The translations under genes and the position numbers were made by a program. 64,000 bases of DNA, taken from GCA-002728855 sp036340635. Its GTDB lineage: Bacteria > Bacteroidota > Bacteroidia > Flavobacteriales > Flavobacteriaceae. The notes beneath the pieces were generated by a model. The model was not told where the DNA came from, made no database searches, and saw nothing but the letters and a program-made list of their open reading frames with translations. This document shows, piece after piece, positions 16,574 to 24,960 of the stretch. The stretch is from assembly GCA_036340635.1 (NCBI GenBank), contig JAYYYF010000022.1, forward strand, positions 1 through 64,000, in the 5' to 3' direction. Within the stretch, counting starts at the first letter, position 1; the number at the start of each line of letters is the position of its first letter.

Positions 16574-17227
16574 ATGAGAATAGCATGTGTTACCTATAGA
16601 TCCTGGGCAATAGAAATTTATGATAGACTGGAAAAAGAATTTTATAAAAAAAATGAGTTTTTAATTTTTAGAACAAAAGAAGAATTTGATTCTGAAAAAT
16701 TAAAATCTTTTAATCCAAATATTATTTTATGGTATGGTTGGAGTTGGATGGTTAAAGATTTTTTTATTGATAATTACACTTGTATAATGCTTCATCCAAG
16801 TCCTTTGCCTAAATATAGGGGAGGTTCTCCACTTCAAAATCAAATTATTAACAATGAAAAAGAATCTTGTGTAACTATTTTTAGAATGACAAAAAAAATA
16901 GATGATGGAGACATATATAAACAGATTCCATTTTCACTAGAAGGCTCATTGGAAGAAATTTTTTCAAGAATTACTGAAATAGGCTTTTTTGCAACACTTG
17001 ATATTATTAATGGGAAATATAATTTAACACCTCAAAAACATGAAGAAGCAACTTTATTTAAAAGAAGAGAGCCTAAGGATTCGGAGATAACATTAAATGA
17101 AATTAAAAAAAAACCAGCACTCTTTTTACATAACAAAATAAGAATGTTAAATGATCCTTATCCAAACGCATATATTTTAACTTCTGATAACAAAAAATTA
17201 TATATTTTAAAATCTAGATTGGACTGA
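16574..17227 (+). CDS. Sugar formyltransferase-like protein with altered active site
   Basis: This 217-residue protein of the methionyl-tRNA formyltransferase/ArnA fold carries the family core LHPSPLPKYRGGSP and the KKIDDGDIY motif. In ArnA and Fmt the catalytic set is Asn-x-His plus an Asp 36 residues after the His. Here His74 and Asp110 keep that exact spacing, but the Asn position is Met72. This may be a specificity feature of a sub-branch or may weaken catalysis. It likely N-formylates an amino sugar using formyl-tetrahydrofolate. Its stop overlaps the probable CTG start of the following gene. Confidence 0.78.
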   Translation: MRIACVTYRSWAIEIYDRLEKEFYKKNEFLIFRTKEEFDSEKLKSFNPNIILWYGWSWMVKDFFIDNYTCIMLHPSPLPKYRGGSPLQNQIINNEKESCVTIFRMTKKIDDGDIYKQIPFSLEGSLEEIFSRITEIGFFATLDIINGKYNLTPQKHEEATLFKRREPKDSEITLNEIKKKPALFLHNKIRMLNDPYPNAYILTSDNKKLYILKSRLD

Positions 17228-18006
17228 AAAAAAACAAAAAAAATATTATAGCAACTATTGAAGCTAGAATGACAAGTTCTAGACTTCCAGGGAAAGTTTT
17301 ATTGAAAGCCCTAAAAGGAATGAGTATGCTAGAGTTTATGATAAACAGAGTTAAAAGAGCTAAATTAATTGATGAAATTGTAATAGCGACAACCATAAAT
17401 GAAACAGATGAACCGATAGTTAATTTATGTGACAAATTGAACGTAAAATATTATAGGGGATCTGAAAAAGATGTGCTTTTACGTGTTTTAAATGCTCACA
17501 AGAAATTCAAATCTGATGTTATTGTAGAATTAACAGGAGATTGTCCATTAATTGATCCAAACATAGTTGATGAAATCATTTTATTTTACATTGAAAATAA
17601 TTATGATTATGTTTCTAATTCCCATTTGAGAAGTTATCCTGATGGATTTGATGTGCAGGTTTTTTCCACAAAATTATTGTCTCAGGTTTCTAGTTTGACA
17701 AAGAACAAATATGACAGAGAAAATGTTAGCTCATATATATATAGGACTAACAAGTACAATATATATGGGATTGTTGCACCAAAGGAATTATTTTGGCCTA
17801 ATTTGAGAGTAACTCTTGATGACAAAGGGGATTATCTTTTGATTAAAAAAATCATAAAAAAATTACATAGAGAATTTGGGTTTTCTTTTCGTGCACTTGA
17901 TGTTATAAATTACTTAAGAAAGAATTTACATCTTTTAGATTTAATAAAAGATTCAAGAACAAGCAATGCCCCATATCAACTTATAGCAAATGGACCAAGA
18001 GATTAA
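17224..18006 (+). CDS. SpsF-like cytidylyltransferase (copy 2), non-ATG start
   Basis: This is a second SpsF-family nucleotidyltransferase, with the loop IEARMTSSRLPGKVL and the acidic LTGDCPLIDP motif. The first ATG (17269) falls inside the nucleotide-binding loop and would delete the essential strand, so translation must begin upstream. The open frame reaches CTG 17224, which overlaps the formyltransferase stop as CTGA. ATT 17245 or ATA 17248 are other options. I chose CTG because it gives a complete N-terminus and the overlap spacing typical of this operon. It overlaps the Gfo/Idh gene by 17 bases. Confidence 0.75.
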   Translation: MKKNKKNIIATIEARMTSSRLPGKVLLKALKGMSMLEFMINRVKRAKLIDEIVIATTINETDEPIVNLCDKLNVKYYRGSEKDVLLRVLNAHKKFKSDVIVELTGDCPLIDPNIVDEIILFYIENNYDYVSNSHLRSYPDGFDVQVFSTKLLSQVSSLTKNKYDRENVSSYIYRTNKYNIYGIVAPKELFWPNLRVTLDDKGDYLLIKKIIKKLHREFGFSFRALDVINYLRKNLHLLDLIKDSRTSNAPYQLIANGPRD

Positions 18007-18991
18007 TCAATTTTCTGTAACTATAATTGGATTAGGAAATATTGGAATGTTATATGATTACAAGAATGATTCTGACGTATTTCTAACTCATACAAAGTCT
18101 GCTTTTTATCATAAAAATTTTAAAATCAAGTATTTGATAGATATAGATCCGGAAAAATTAAAATTAGCAAAAAAAAAATATGGGATAGGGATAAAATATT
18201 TGAGCTCAATAGATTCAAATTATACGCCTACTGATTTAATAGTTTTGTCGGCCGATCCTGAAGCTAATGTTTACCATTTAAATAAATTAAAATCTATTGA
18301 GAAAGTTAAATTATTTTTAATTGAAAAGCCTTTTTTAAATAGAAATGTGAATATTTCGGATTTCAAAAAAATACTAAATAAGACCTATATAAATTATTAC
18401 AGAAAAAGTCTTCCGTTTTTTAGGGAATTAAGGGGGAATATTCAAAATCATTTGTTTGGAGACTTAAGTAACATTAATATTAGATATTCAAAAGGGATTA
18501 AAAATAATGGGTCCCACCTGATTGATTTAGTAAATTTTTTCTTTGATTCAAGTTATGACAAGAATTCTGTCAAAGTAATTAACTATATAAATGATTATTC
18601 ATCTGATGACGAATCAATTACTTTTTCTGTTAATTATAAATATAATGGCAAACATACAACAGTTATATTTAATGCATTAGATGAAAGAAAATTCAGTTTA
18701 ATTGAAATGGATTTAATTTTTGAAAAAAGGAGATTTAGAATATATGATTTTGGTGGTAAAATAGAAATATATGAGCCTCAAGAAGATATAGTTTTTAGTG
18801 GATATAAAAACTTAGGTTCTCTTAAAATAGAGGATACAGATATAAATTCATACGGGCTACATACCTATGAATTAATTTCCCATATTTTAAATAAGAGAGA
18901 ATATAATTACTCAACTTTAGATGATGAGTTTAGAATATATGATCTGACAGATCATATAATTAGAAAATTAGAAAAATTTAAAAGGGCATGA
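17990..18991 (+). CDS. Gfo/Idh/MocA-family oxidoreductase
   Basis: This 333-residue protein has an N-terminal NAD(P) Rossmann motif IIGLGNIGM and the characteristic LIEKPF motif near residue 115. These mark the glucose-fructose oxidoreductase family. The C-terminal half is the beta-sheet substrate domain and is less recognisable. It would oxidise or reduce a hydroxyl or keto group of a nucleotide sugar. It overlaps SpsF copy 2 by 17 bases and the DegT aminotransferase by 4 bases (ATGA). That suggests the oxidoreductase and the aminotransferase act in sequence. Confidence 0.8.
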   Translation: MDQEINQFSVTIIGLGNIGMLYDYKNDSDVFLTHTKSAFYHKNFKIKYLIDIDPEKLKLAKKKYGIGIKYLSSIDSNYTPTDLIVLSADPEANVYHLNKLKSIEKVKLFLIEKPFLNRNVNISDFKKILNKTYINYYRKSLPFFRELRGNIQNHLFGDLSNINIRYSKGIKNNGSHLIDLVNFFFDSSYDKNSVKVINYINDYSSDDESITFSVNYKYNGKHTTVIFNALDERKFSLIEMDLIFEKRRFRIYDFGGKIEIYEPQEDIVFSGYKNLGSLKIEDTDINSYGLHTYELISHILNKREYNYSTLDDEFRIYDLTDHIIRKLEKFKRA

Positions 18992-20268
18992 AAAATTCAA
19001 GACTTGCCTTATTTGGAGGCAATAAAACAATTAATTGCAAATACAATAGCTATAATCCAATTGGTTTGGAAGAGGTCAATGCAGCTAAAAGAGTGGTCGA
19101 ATCTGGCGTTTTGTCAAAATTTCTGGGTTGTTGGGAACCTGATTTTTTTGGGGGACCAAAAGTACAGGAATTTGAAAGAAAGTGTGAAGAATATTTTGGA
19201 GTAAAACATGCAGTTACAGTAAATTCATGGACATCTGGATTGATAGCAGCAATTGGCGCTATAGGGATTGAACCTGGTGATGAAATTATTGTATCGCCAT
19301 GGACTATGTGTGCAAGTGCAACAGCTATTCTTCATTGGAATGCTATTCCTGTTTTTGCTGATATTGAAGAAGAAACTTTTAATTTAGATCCTATTTCTGT
19401 AGAAAAAAATATTTCTCCTCAGACCAAAGCAATCCTTGCAATTGATATTTTTGGACATCCCTGTGATGCAGATGCTTTGAGAAAGATTGCCCACGAAAAT
19501 GATTTAAAATTAATTACTGATACGGCACAAGCTCCGGGATCATTTTACAAAGGGAAATTAACAGGTACTTCTTCTGATGTAGGAGGTTATAGCCTAAATT
19601 ATCATAAACATATTAATACTGGAGAGGGAGGTATAATAGTTACAAATGATGAGAAAATTTTTGAAAGACTTCAACTAATAAGGAATCATGCAGAGGCAGT
19701 TGTCGAGGGGAAGGGAGTAAATGATATAACAAATATGGTTGGGTATAATTTTAGGCTTGGAGAAATAGAATGCTCAATAGGAATAGAGCAATTAAAAAAA
19801 ATATCAAAATTTGTTTCAGAAAGGCAGGATATAGCAAAGCAATTAAGTGCTGGACTTCAAAATCTAAGGGGCTTGAGAACACCTATTATCAAAGACAATT
19901 GCACTCATTCATTTTATATTTACCCCCTGATTTTAGATATAGAAAAAATTAAAGTTAGTAGAGAAAAAATTATCTCTGCTTTAAAGGCAGAAGGTGTAGA
20001 AGGGTTAATAGGAGGATATGCAAATATTCATTTATTACCAATTTTTCAAAAAAAGATAGCTTATGGTTCTCAGGGCTTTCCATGGAGCTCTGAAATTTGT
20101 AAAAGAGAGGTTAGTTATGATAAAGGGATATGCCCGATAGCAGAGGATTTACATGACAATACTTTTTTGGGCTATGAAATGTGTTTGCATGATCTTTCTA
20201 ATAAAGATGTCCAGTTAATTATTGAGGCATTTACAAAAGTTTGGAATAATCTAGATGAACTTAGATAA
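18988..20268 (+). CDS. DegT/DnrJ/EryC1/StrS sugar aminotransferase
   Basis: This 426-residue PLP enzyme of the sugar aminotransferase family has K207 in SLNYHKHINTGEGG as the Schiff-base Lys. The Asp that binds the pyridine ring is in LITDTAQAPGS. NSWTSGLIAA marks the phosphate-binding region. At 426 residues it is longer than PseC or perosamine synthase (about 370-390). It likely aminates the keto sugar produced by the upstream Gfo/Idh enzyme, whose gene it overlaps by 4 bases. It could also serve a KdnA-like role for the KdnB-like oxidase, but nothing in the sequence shows this. Confidence 0.85.
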   Translation: MKNSRLALFGGNKTINCKYNSYNPIGLEEVNAAKRVVESGVLSKFLGCWEPDFFGGPKVQEFERKCEEYFGVKHAVTVNSWTSGLIAAIGAIGIEPGDEIIVSPWTMCASATAILHWNAIPVFADIEEETFNLDPISVEKNISPQTKAILAIDIFGHPCDADALRKIAHENDLKLITDTAQAPGSFYKGKLTGTSSDVGGYSLNYHKHINTGEGGIIVTNDEKIFERLQLIRNHAEAVVEGKGVNDITNMVGYNFRLGEIECSIGIEQLKKISKFVSERQDIAKQLSAGLQNLRGLRTPIIKDNCTHSFYIYPLILDIEKIKVSREKIISALKAEGVEGLIGGYANIHLLPIFQKKIAYGSQGFPWSSEICKREVSYDKGICPIAEDLHDNTFLGYEMCLHDLSNKDVQLIIEAFTKVWNNLDELR

Positions 20269-21286
20269 AAAAATCTTTGAAAGTAAAGCGATTTTTGTTT
20301 TTTCTGATCCAGCAGGAGCTAATGTTGTATTTTCTTTAATTGATAATTTGATAAGTGCTCAAAAAGTTTACAAAAAAGATTTTTTGATTTTTACTGACAA
20401 ACATAATTCTTTTGAAGAAAAGTATAATTCGTTTGTTCAAAGAATTAATTTTTCAGAAAAAAAAGCGTACAATATTTTCAATTCTTTTAAGCCAAACTAT
20501 ATTTTTTGTGGAACATCAATTAATAATTTTGAACACCAATGGCGCAAATTTTATTTGAATAAAATAAAAGTATATTCATTCATAGATCATTGGACCAATT
20601 ATTACAAAAGATTTAGTTTTAATAATGAGGTTTGCTTTGGTGACGAAATTTGGGTTCTTGATGATTTAGCTAGAAAAGAAGCAATCAGCGAAGGAATTCC
20701 GGAGGGAATTATTAAAATAACGGGCAATCCATATTATGAAAAAGTCAAATTATTTAGCCCGGATATTTCTAAAAGGGAGTTTTTTAACAAATTAAATTTG
20801 AATGAGAAAAAGAAAACAATACTTTTCATTTCTGATGACATAAAATTAAATTTTGGCAAAGACAATTATGGGAATTGTATCTTGGGATATGATGAATATT
20901 CTATTTTGGAAGAAATTTTATTTTGTTTTGAAACCTTGAAAATAAAAGGAAAAATAAAATTTTCTGATTATCAGTTAGTAATTAAAATACATCCTCAAGC
21001 AGAAGTAAACAAATTCAATCACATTTTACATGATATTATATCTGACAAAATTGAAACCAAAGTGATAAAATTTTGTGATTCTCTAATGTTAAATTATTTT
21101 TCAGATTATGTTGTTGGTATGTTTTCAAATATGGTGATTGAATCTTATCTGATGCAAAAGAAATTACTTAGGGTTCAGATAGGGCAAATTGGTCAAGATC
21201 TCATTAAAATGAGAATCCTTAAAAACAAAGTTATTGTCAAAAGGCAAGATCTGTATAAAAAAATGAAAAATTTTTTATCCAAATAA
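20255..21286 (+). CDS. Unassigned GT-B-like protein of the glycan locus
   Basis: This 343-residue cytoplasmic protein opens with FVFSDPAGANVVFSLIDNL, a Rossmann-like strand and loop. It later has EIWVLDDLARKEAISEGIP followed by ITGNPYYE, and then IKIHPQAE. The order, a Gly-Asn-Pro loop and then an HP loop, resembles GT-B glycosyltransferases and UDP-GlcNAc 2-epimerase-like folds. No specific family is recognised. It overlaps the DegT gene by 14 bases and is 4 bases upstream of the methyltransferase gene. Confidence 0.5.
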   Translation: MNLDKKIFESKAIFVFSDPAGANVVFSLIDNLISAQKVYKKDFLIFTDKHNSFEEKYNSFVQRINFSEKKAYNIFNSFKPNYIFCGTSINNFEHQWRKFYLNKIKVYSFIDHWTNYYKRFSFNNEVCFGDEIWVLDDLARKEAISEGIPEGIIKITGNPYYEKVKLFSPDISKREFFNKLNLNEKKKTILFISDDIKLNFGKDNYGNCILGYDEYSILEEILFCFETLKIKGKIKFSDYQLVIKIHPQAEVNKFNHILHDIISDKIETKVIKFCDSLMLNYFSDYVVGMFSNMVIESYLMQKKLLRVQIGQIGQDLIKMRILKNKVIVKRQDLYKKMKNFLSK

Positions 21287-21290
21287 AGCA

Positions 21291-22076
21291 ATGATTAAAA
21301 ACGCAATTCACAGAATTCTTAAATTTTTTTCAAAGAAACTTGTTTCAATGGAATCTAACATTCAAGAAGTAACGAGTTTTATTAAGAATTTAAAGCCAAT
21401 TAAAGGCAATTTTGAATTAATGAGGATTGGTTCCAAGTTTGATGGAGGATATTTGATTCCTAATGATTTAGAAGGAATAAAAACATGTTTTTCTCCAGGC
21501 ACCTCGGACAATTGTTCTTTTGAACTTGATCTAGCAAAAAACTATGATATCAAATCCTATATGTGTGATTGGTCTGTTGAAAATTCTCCTGTAAATCACA
21601 AGAATTTGATTTTCACAAAAAAATATTTAGGGGTTATAAACAATTCTAAATATCAAACAATGGAGACTTGGATTAAAAGTACTGTGCCGAACAATGATAG
21701 TATTTTGCAAATGGACATTGAGGGTTGGGAATACAGTGTTATTTTAAGTACAAAAGAGGAAATATTATCAAATTTTAGAATATTGATAATAGAATTTCAT
21801 GATTTAGATATGCTTTTTACTAAAATAGGTTTTAATACAATAAATTCTACATTTGAAAAATTGCTAGAAAACTTTATGATTGTTCATATTCATCCAAATA
21901 ATTGTTGCGGTATATATGAATATAAGGGTATAGAAATTCCCAAGGTAATGGAATTTACTTTTTTAAATAAAAATAGAATAGGATCTTATAAAAAGGCTGT
22001 TGATTTCCCTCATGAATTAGATTCACCGAACACGAAGCTTCCAAATATTGATTTGCCAAAAATCTGGTTTAAATGA
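21291..22076 (+). CDS. FkbM-like methyltransferase
   Basis: This 261-residue protein resembles FkbM-type SAM-dependent methyltransferases. A SPGTSDNCSFELDLAK segment corresponds to the SAM-binding motif I region, and LQMDIEGWEYSVI is the diagnostic D-x-E-G-x-E motif. LIIEFHDLD follows as a core strand. It overlaps the next glycosyltransferase gene by 4 bases. It probably O-methylates a sugar in the glycan chain, possibly as a cap. The acceptor is unknown. Confidence 0.7.
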   Translation: MIKNAIHRILKFFSKKLVSMESNIQEVTSFIKNLKPIKGNFELMRIGSKFDGGYLIPNDLEGIKTCFSPGTSDNCSFELDLAKNYDIKSYMCDWSVENSPVNHKNLIFTKKYLGVINNSKYQTMETWIKSTVPNNDSILQMDIEGWEYSVILSTKEEILSNFRILIIEFHDLDMLFTKIGFNTINSTFEKLLENFMIVHIHPNNCCGIYEYKGIEIPKVMEFTFLNKNRIGSYKKAVDFPHELDSPNTKLPNIDLPKIWFK

Positions 22077-22909
22077 AAAAAACGGCTATTCTTCTTACTA
22101 CATTTAATAGAAAGACAATAACATTGAAATGCATAGATTCAGTAATAAGAAATTTGGATTATGATAAGGCCAATTTCGATATTTACATTACTGATTCTAA
22201 CTCTAGTGATGGTACTATTGATGCAATAAATGAACTCAATTATAACATAAATATTGTTAACATTGGAAAAGATAAATATTGGGCACAAGGAATGAATTTG
22301 GCCTGGGAAATAGCAAGAGCAAAATATGATTATGATTTTTATATTTGGCTTAATGATGACACCATTTTATTTAAAAATGCATTAACTATAATTTTTGGTG
22401 ATTATAAAAAATGTCAAGAAGAATCTATTTTAGTTGGTGTAACAAAAAAACTAAAAGAAATAACCTATGGGGGTAGAGCAAATAGTATTAAAGATGATCC
22501 TTTAGAACCAAGAGGAGAAATTCAAGAAGTTAAATATATTAATGGTAATTTTGTGTTAATCCCGAAAAAGGTAATTTCAAGAACTGGGTTTTTAAGTAAG
22601 TATTATAGTCATTCTTTGGCAGATATAGATTTTGGATTGAGATGTCTGAAGAAAGGGGTTGGGGTATATATAACATCTGATTTTATTGGTGAGTGTGAAC
22701 CAAATGAAAAAAAGATTTTGGAGAAAGGAGAAAATATTTTAACAAGGTTTAATAGAATAAATTCTATTAAAAACTTACCTTTTAGAGAGTATTTTTATTT
22801 TAATTTAATACATTTTGGAATATTTAAATCAATAAAATTTACAATTGGCTACATTATATTGATATTCTTTCCAAGAATATACAAACTATATAAAGTAAAA
22901 TATGGATAA
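22073..22909 (+). CDS. GT2-family glycosyltransferase
   Basis: This 278-residue GT-A glycosyltransferase starts ILLTTFNRKTITLKCIDS. It has DSNSSDGTID at the nucleotide-sugar site and WLNDDTIL as the DxD-like metal motif. The central GNFVLIPKKVI and later SLADIDFGLRC segments are typical of rhamnosyltransferase-like GT2 proteins. The C-terminus has one or two hydrophobic stretches (FTIGYIILIFF) that may attach it to the membrane. It overlaps gmd by 8 bases. Donor and linkage are unknown. Confidence 0.85.
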   Translation: MKKTAILLTTFNRKTITLKCIDSVIRNLDYDKANFDIYITDSNSSDGTIDAINELNYNINIVNIGKDKYWAQGMNLAWEIARAKYDYDFYIWLNDDTILFKNALTIIFGDYKKCQEESILVGVTKKLKEITYGGRANSIKDDPLEPRGEIQEVKYINGNFVLIPKKVISRTGFLSKYYSHSLADIDFGLRCLKKGVGVYITSDFIGECEPNEKKILEKGENILTRFNRINSIKNLPFREYFYFNLIHFGIFKSIKFTIGYIILIFFPRIYKLYKVKYG

Positions 22910-24023
22910 AATTGCTTTAATTACTGGAATAACAGGTCAGGATGGGTCTTATTTAGCAGAATTTTTGTTGGGCAAGGGATATATTGTTCATGGGCTTAAA
23001 AGACGAGCTTCTCTTTTTAACACAGATAGAATAGACCATCTATATCAGGATCCTCATTCTAAAAACAGAAAATTTATACTTCATTATGGAGATATGACTG
23101 ATTCAACAAACTTAATTCGTTTAATAAAAGAAATCAATCCTCACGAAATATATAATCTTGCAGCAATGAGTCATGTTGCAGTTTCATTTGAGATGCCAGA
23201 ATATACTGCTAACGCTGATGCATTAGGTACATTGAGACTTCTTGAGGCAATACGTTTTTTAAAACTTGAAAATAAAATTAAAATTTATCAAGCCTCTACA
23301 TCTGAATTATATGGTAAAGTTCAACAAACTCCTCAATCAGAAACAACTCCTTTTTATCCAAGAAGCCCATATGCTGTCGCAAAAATGTATGCTTATTGGA
23401 TAACTGTAAATTATAGGGAGGCATATAATATTTTTGCATGTAATGGAATATTGTTTAATCATGAATCACCTGTTCGAGGAGAAACTTTTGTCACTAGGAA
23501 AATAACCAGAGCTACATCTCGAATTGTTCTTGGGATGCAGGATAAATTGTATCTGGGTAATCTTGATGCTAAAAGAGATTGGGGACACGCAAAAGATTAT
23601 GTTAGAGTAATGTGGATGATTTTGCAAGCCAAAGATTCTGAAGACTGGGTAATTGCGACAGGGAAAACAACTTCAGTAAGAGATTTTGTAAAGATGAGTT
23701 TTGATTTTGTTGGGATTAAGCTAAAATTTGAGGGCACCGGATTAAATGAAAAGGGATATGTGACTTTTTGTTCCAACCCGAAGTATCAATTACCTATTGG
23801 CAAGGAAGTTGTATCAGTTGATGAAAAGTATTTTAGACCAACTGAAGTTGATTTATTGGTTGGAGACTCATCTAAGGCAAATTCAAAATTAGGATGGAAA
23901 CCAAAATATAATCTTAAAAATTTAGTTGATGAAATGATGGATTCAGATTTGAAATTAATGTTAAAAGAGAAACATCTAAGTGAAAAAGGATTCAACACAT
24001 CAAATTATCAAAACGAGCTTTAA
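22902..24023 (+). CDS. gmd: GDP-mannose 4,6-dehydratase
   Basis: This 373-residue extended SDR converts GDP-D-mannose to GDP-4-keto-6-deoxy-D-mannose. The NADP motif GITGQDGSYL is at about residues 9-18, STSELYGK holds the catalytic Thr/Glu region, and SPYAVAKMYA holds Tyr-Lys. NHESPVRGETFVTRK is a highly conserved Gmd block. The product is the branch point for GDP-fucose, GDP-perosamine and GDP-3,6-dideoxy sugars. Candidate enzymes for all three routes lie within the next 6 kb. Confidence 0.96.
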   Translation: MDKIALITGITGQDGSYLAEFLLGKGYIVHGLKRRASLFNTDRIDHLYQDPHSKNRKFILHYGDMTDSTNLIRLIKEINPHEIYNLAAMSHVAVSFEMPEYTANADALGTLRLLEAIRFLKLENKIKIYQASTSELYGKVQQTPQSETTPFYPRSPYAVAKMYAYWITVNYREAYNIFACNGILFNHESPVRGETFVTRKITRATSRIVLGMQDKLYLGNLDAKRDWGHAKDYVRVMWMILQAKDSEDWVIATGKTTSVRDFVKMSFDFVGIKLKFEGTGLNEKGYVTFCSNPKYQLPIGKEVVSVDEKYFRPTEVDLLVGDSSKANSKLGWKPKYNLKNLVDEMMDSDLKLMLKEKHLSEKGFNTSNYQNEL

Positions 24024-24024
24024 T

Positions 24025-24960
24025 TTGAAGCAAAATTCAAAAATATATATCGCAGGCCATCAAGGAATGGTTGGCTCAGCATGTTTAAGATTGCTTAAGG
24101 GGGAAGGATATAATCAACTTATATATAAAACTAAAAAAGAATTAGATCTTACCAAACAAGATGATGTAGCAGATTTTTTTAAAAACGAAACCCCTAAAGC
24201 AGTAATTGCAGCTGCAGCTAAAGTTGGGGGAATATGGGCCAACAATGAATATCCATATGATTTTCTAATGAGCAATATGTTAATTCAAAATAATCTTATA
24301 AAAGCTGCACTTGAAAATAATGTTGAAAAATTTATTTTTTTAGGGAGCTCATGCATATATCCAAGAATGGCAAATCAACCAATCAAAGAAGAATATTTAT
24401 TGGAAGGACAATTGGAGAAATCCAATCAATGGTATGCCATTGCCAAAATTTCTGGTGTTAAGTTAATTGAATCTATAAGAAGAGTATACAAAAAGGATTA
24501 TGTTTCGCTTATGCCGACAAACATGTATGGTCCAAATGATAATTATGATTTGGAAAAATCACATGTTTTACCTGCATTAATAAGAAAATTTCATGAAGCC
24601 AAAGTTAAAGGGGACTTACCTGTTGTTCTTTGGGGGTCGGGCGAGCCTTTAAGGGAATTTTTGCACGTCGATGATTTAGCCAACGCAATTTTCTTTTTGT
24701 TAAAATCTAAGACGCATAACAATATTTATAATGTTGGCTCTGGTGAAGAAATATCGATTAAAAATCTTTCTCTTATGATTCAGAAAATTGTTGGCCATAA
24801 AGGACCGATAGTTTGGGATGCTAGTAAGCCTGACGGAACACCAAGAAAGCTTTTGAATTCTTCAAGATTAAACTCTCTTGGATGGAAACATGGAATTAAC
24901 CTTCAAGATGGAATAAAAAAAACTTACTCAGAGTTGGGGGAAAAAAACTTTCGCTTTTGA
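24025..24960 (+). CDS. fcl: GDP-L-fucose synthase
   Basis: This 311-residue SDR epimerase/reductase has IYIAGHQGMVGSA at the N-terminus. SSCIYP and the YAIAKISG block carry the Ser-Tyr-Lys triad. GSGEPLREFLHVDD is a highly conserved Fcl segment. The frame is open from a GTG at 23980, but TTG 24025, just after the gmd stop, gives the standard MKQNSKIYIAGH start. It would turn GDP-4-keto-6-deoxymannose into GDP-L-fucose. Because ColC of the colitose pathway is homologous, a role with the ColD-like enzyme cannot be excluded. Confidence 0.92.
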   Translation: MKQNSKIYIAGHQGMVGSACLRLLKGEGYNQLIYKTKKELDLTKQDDVADFFKNETPKAVIAAAAKVGGIWANNEYPYDFLMSNMLIQNNLIKAALENNVEKFIFLGSSCIYPRMANQPIKEEYLLEGQLEKSNQWYAIAKISGVKLIESIRRVYKKDYVSLMPTNMYGPNDNYDLEKSHVLPALIRKFHEAKVKGDLPVVLWGSGEPLREFLHVDDLANAIFFLLKSKTHNNIYNVGSGEEISIKNLSLMIQKIVGHKGPIVWDASKPDGTPRKLLNSSRLNSLGWKHGINLQDGIKKTYSELGEKNFRF

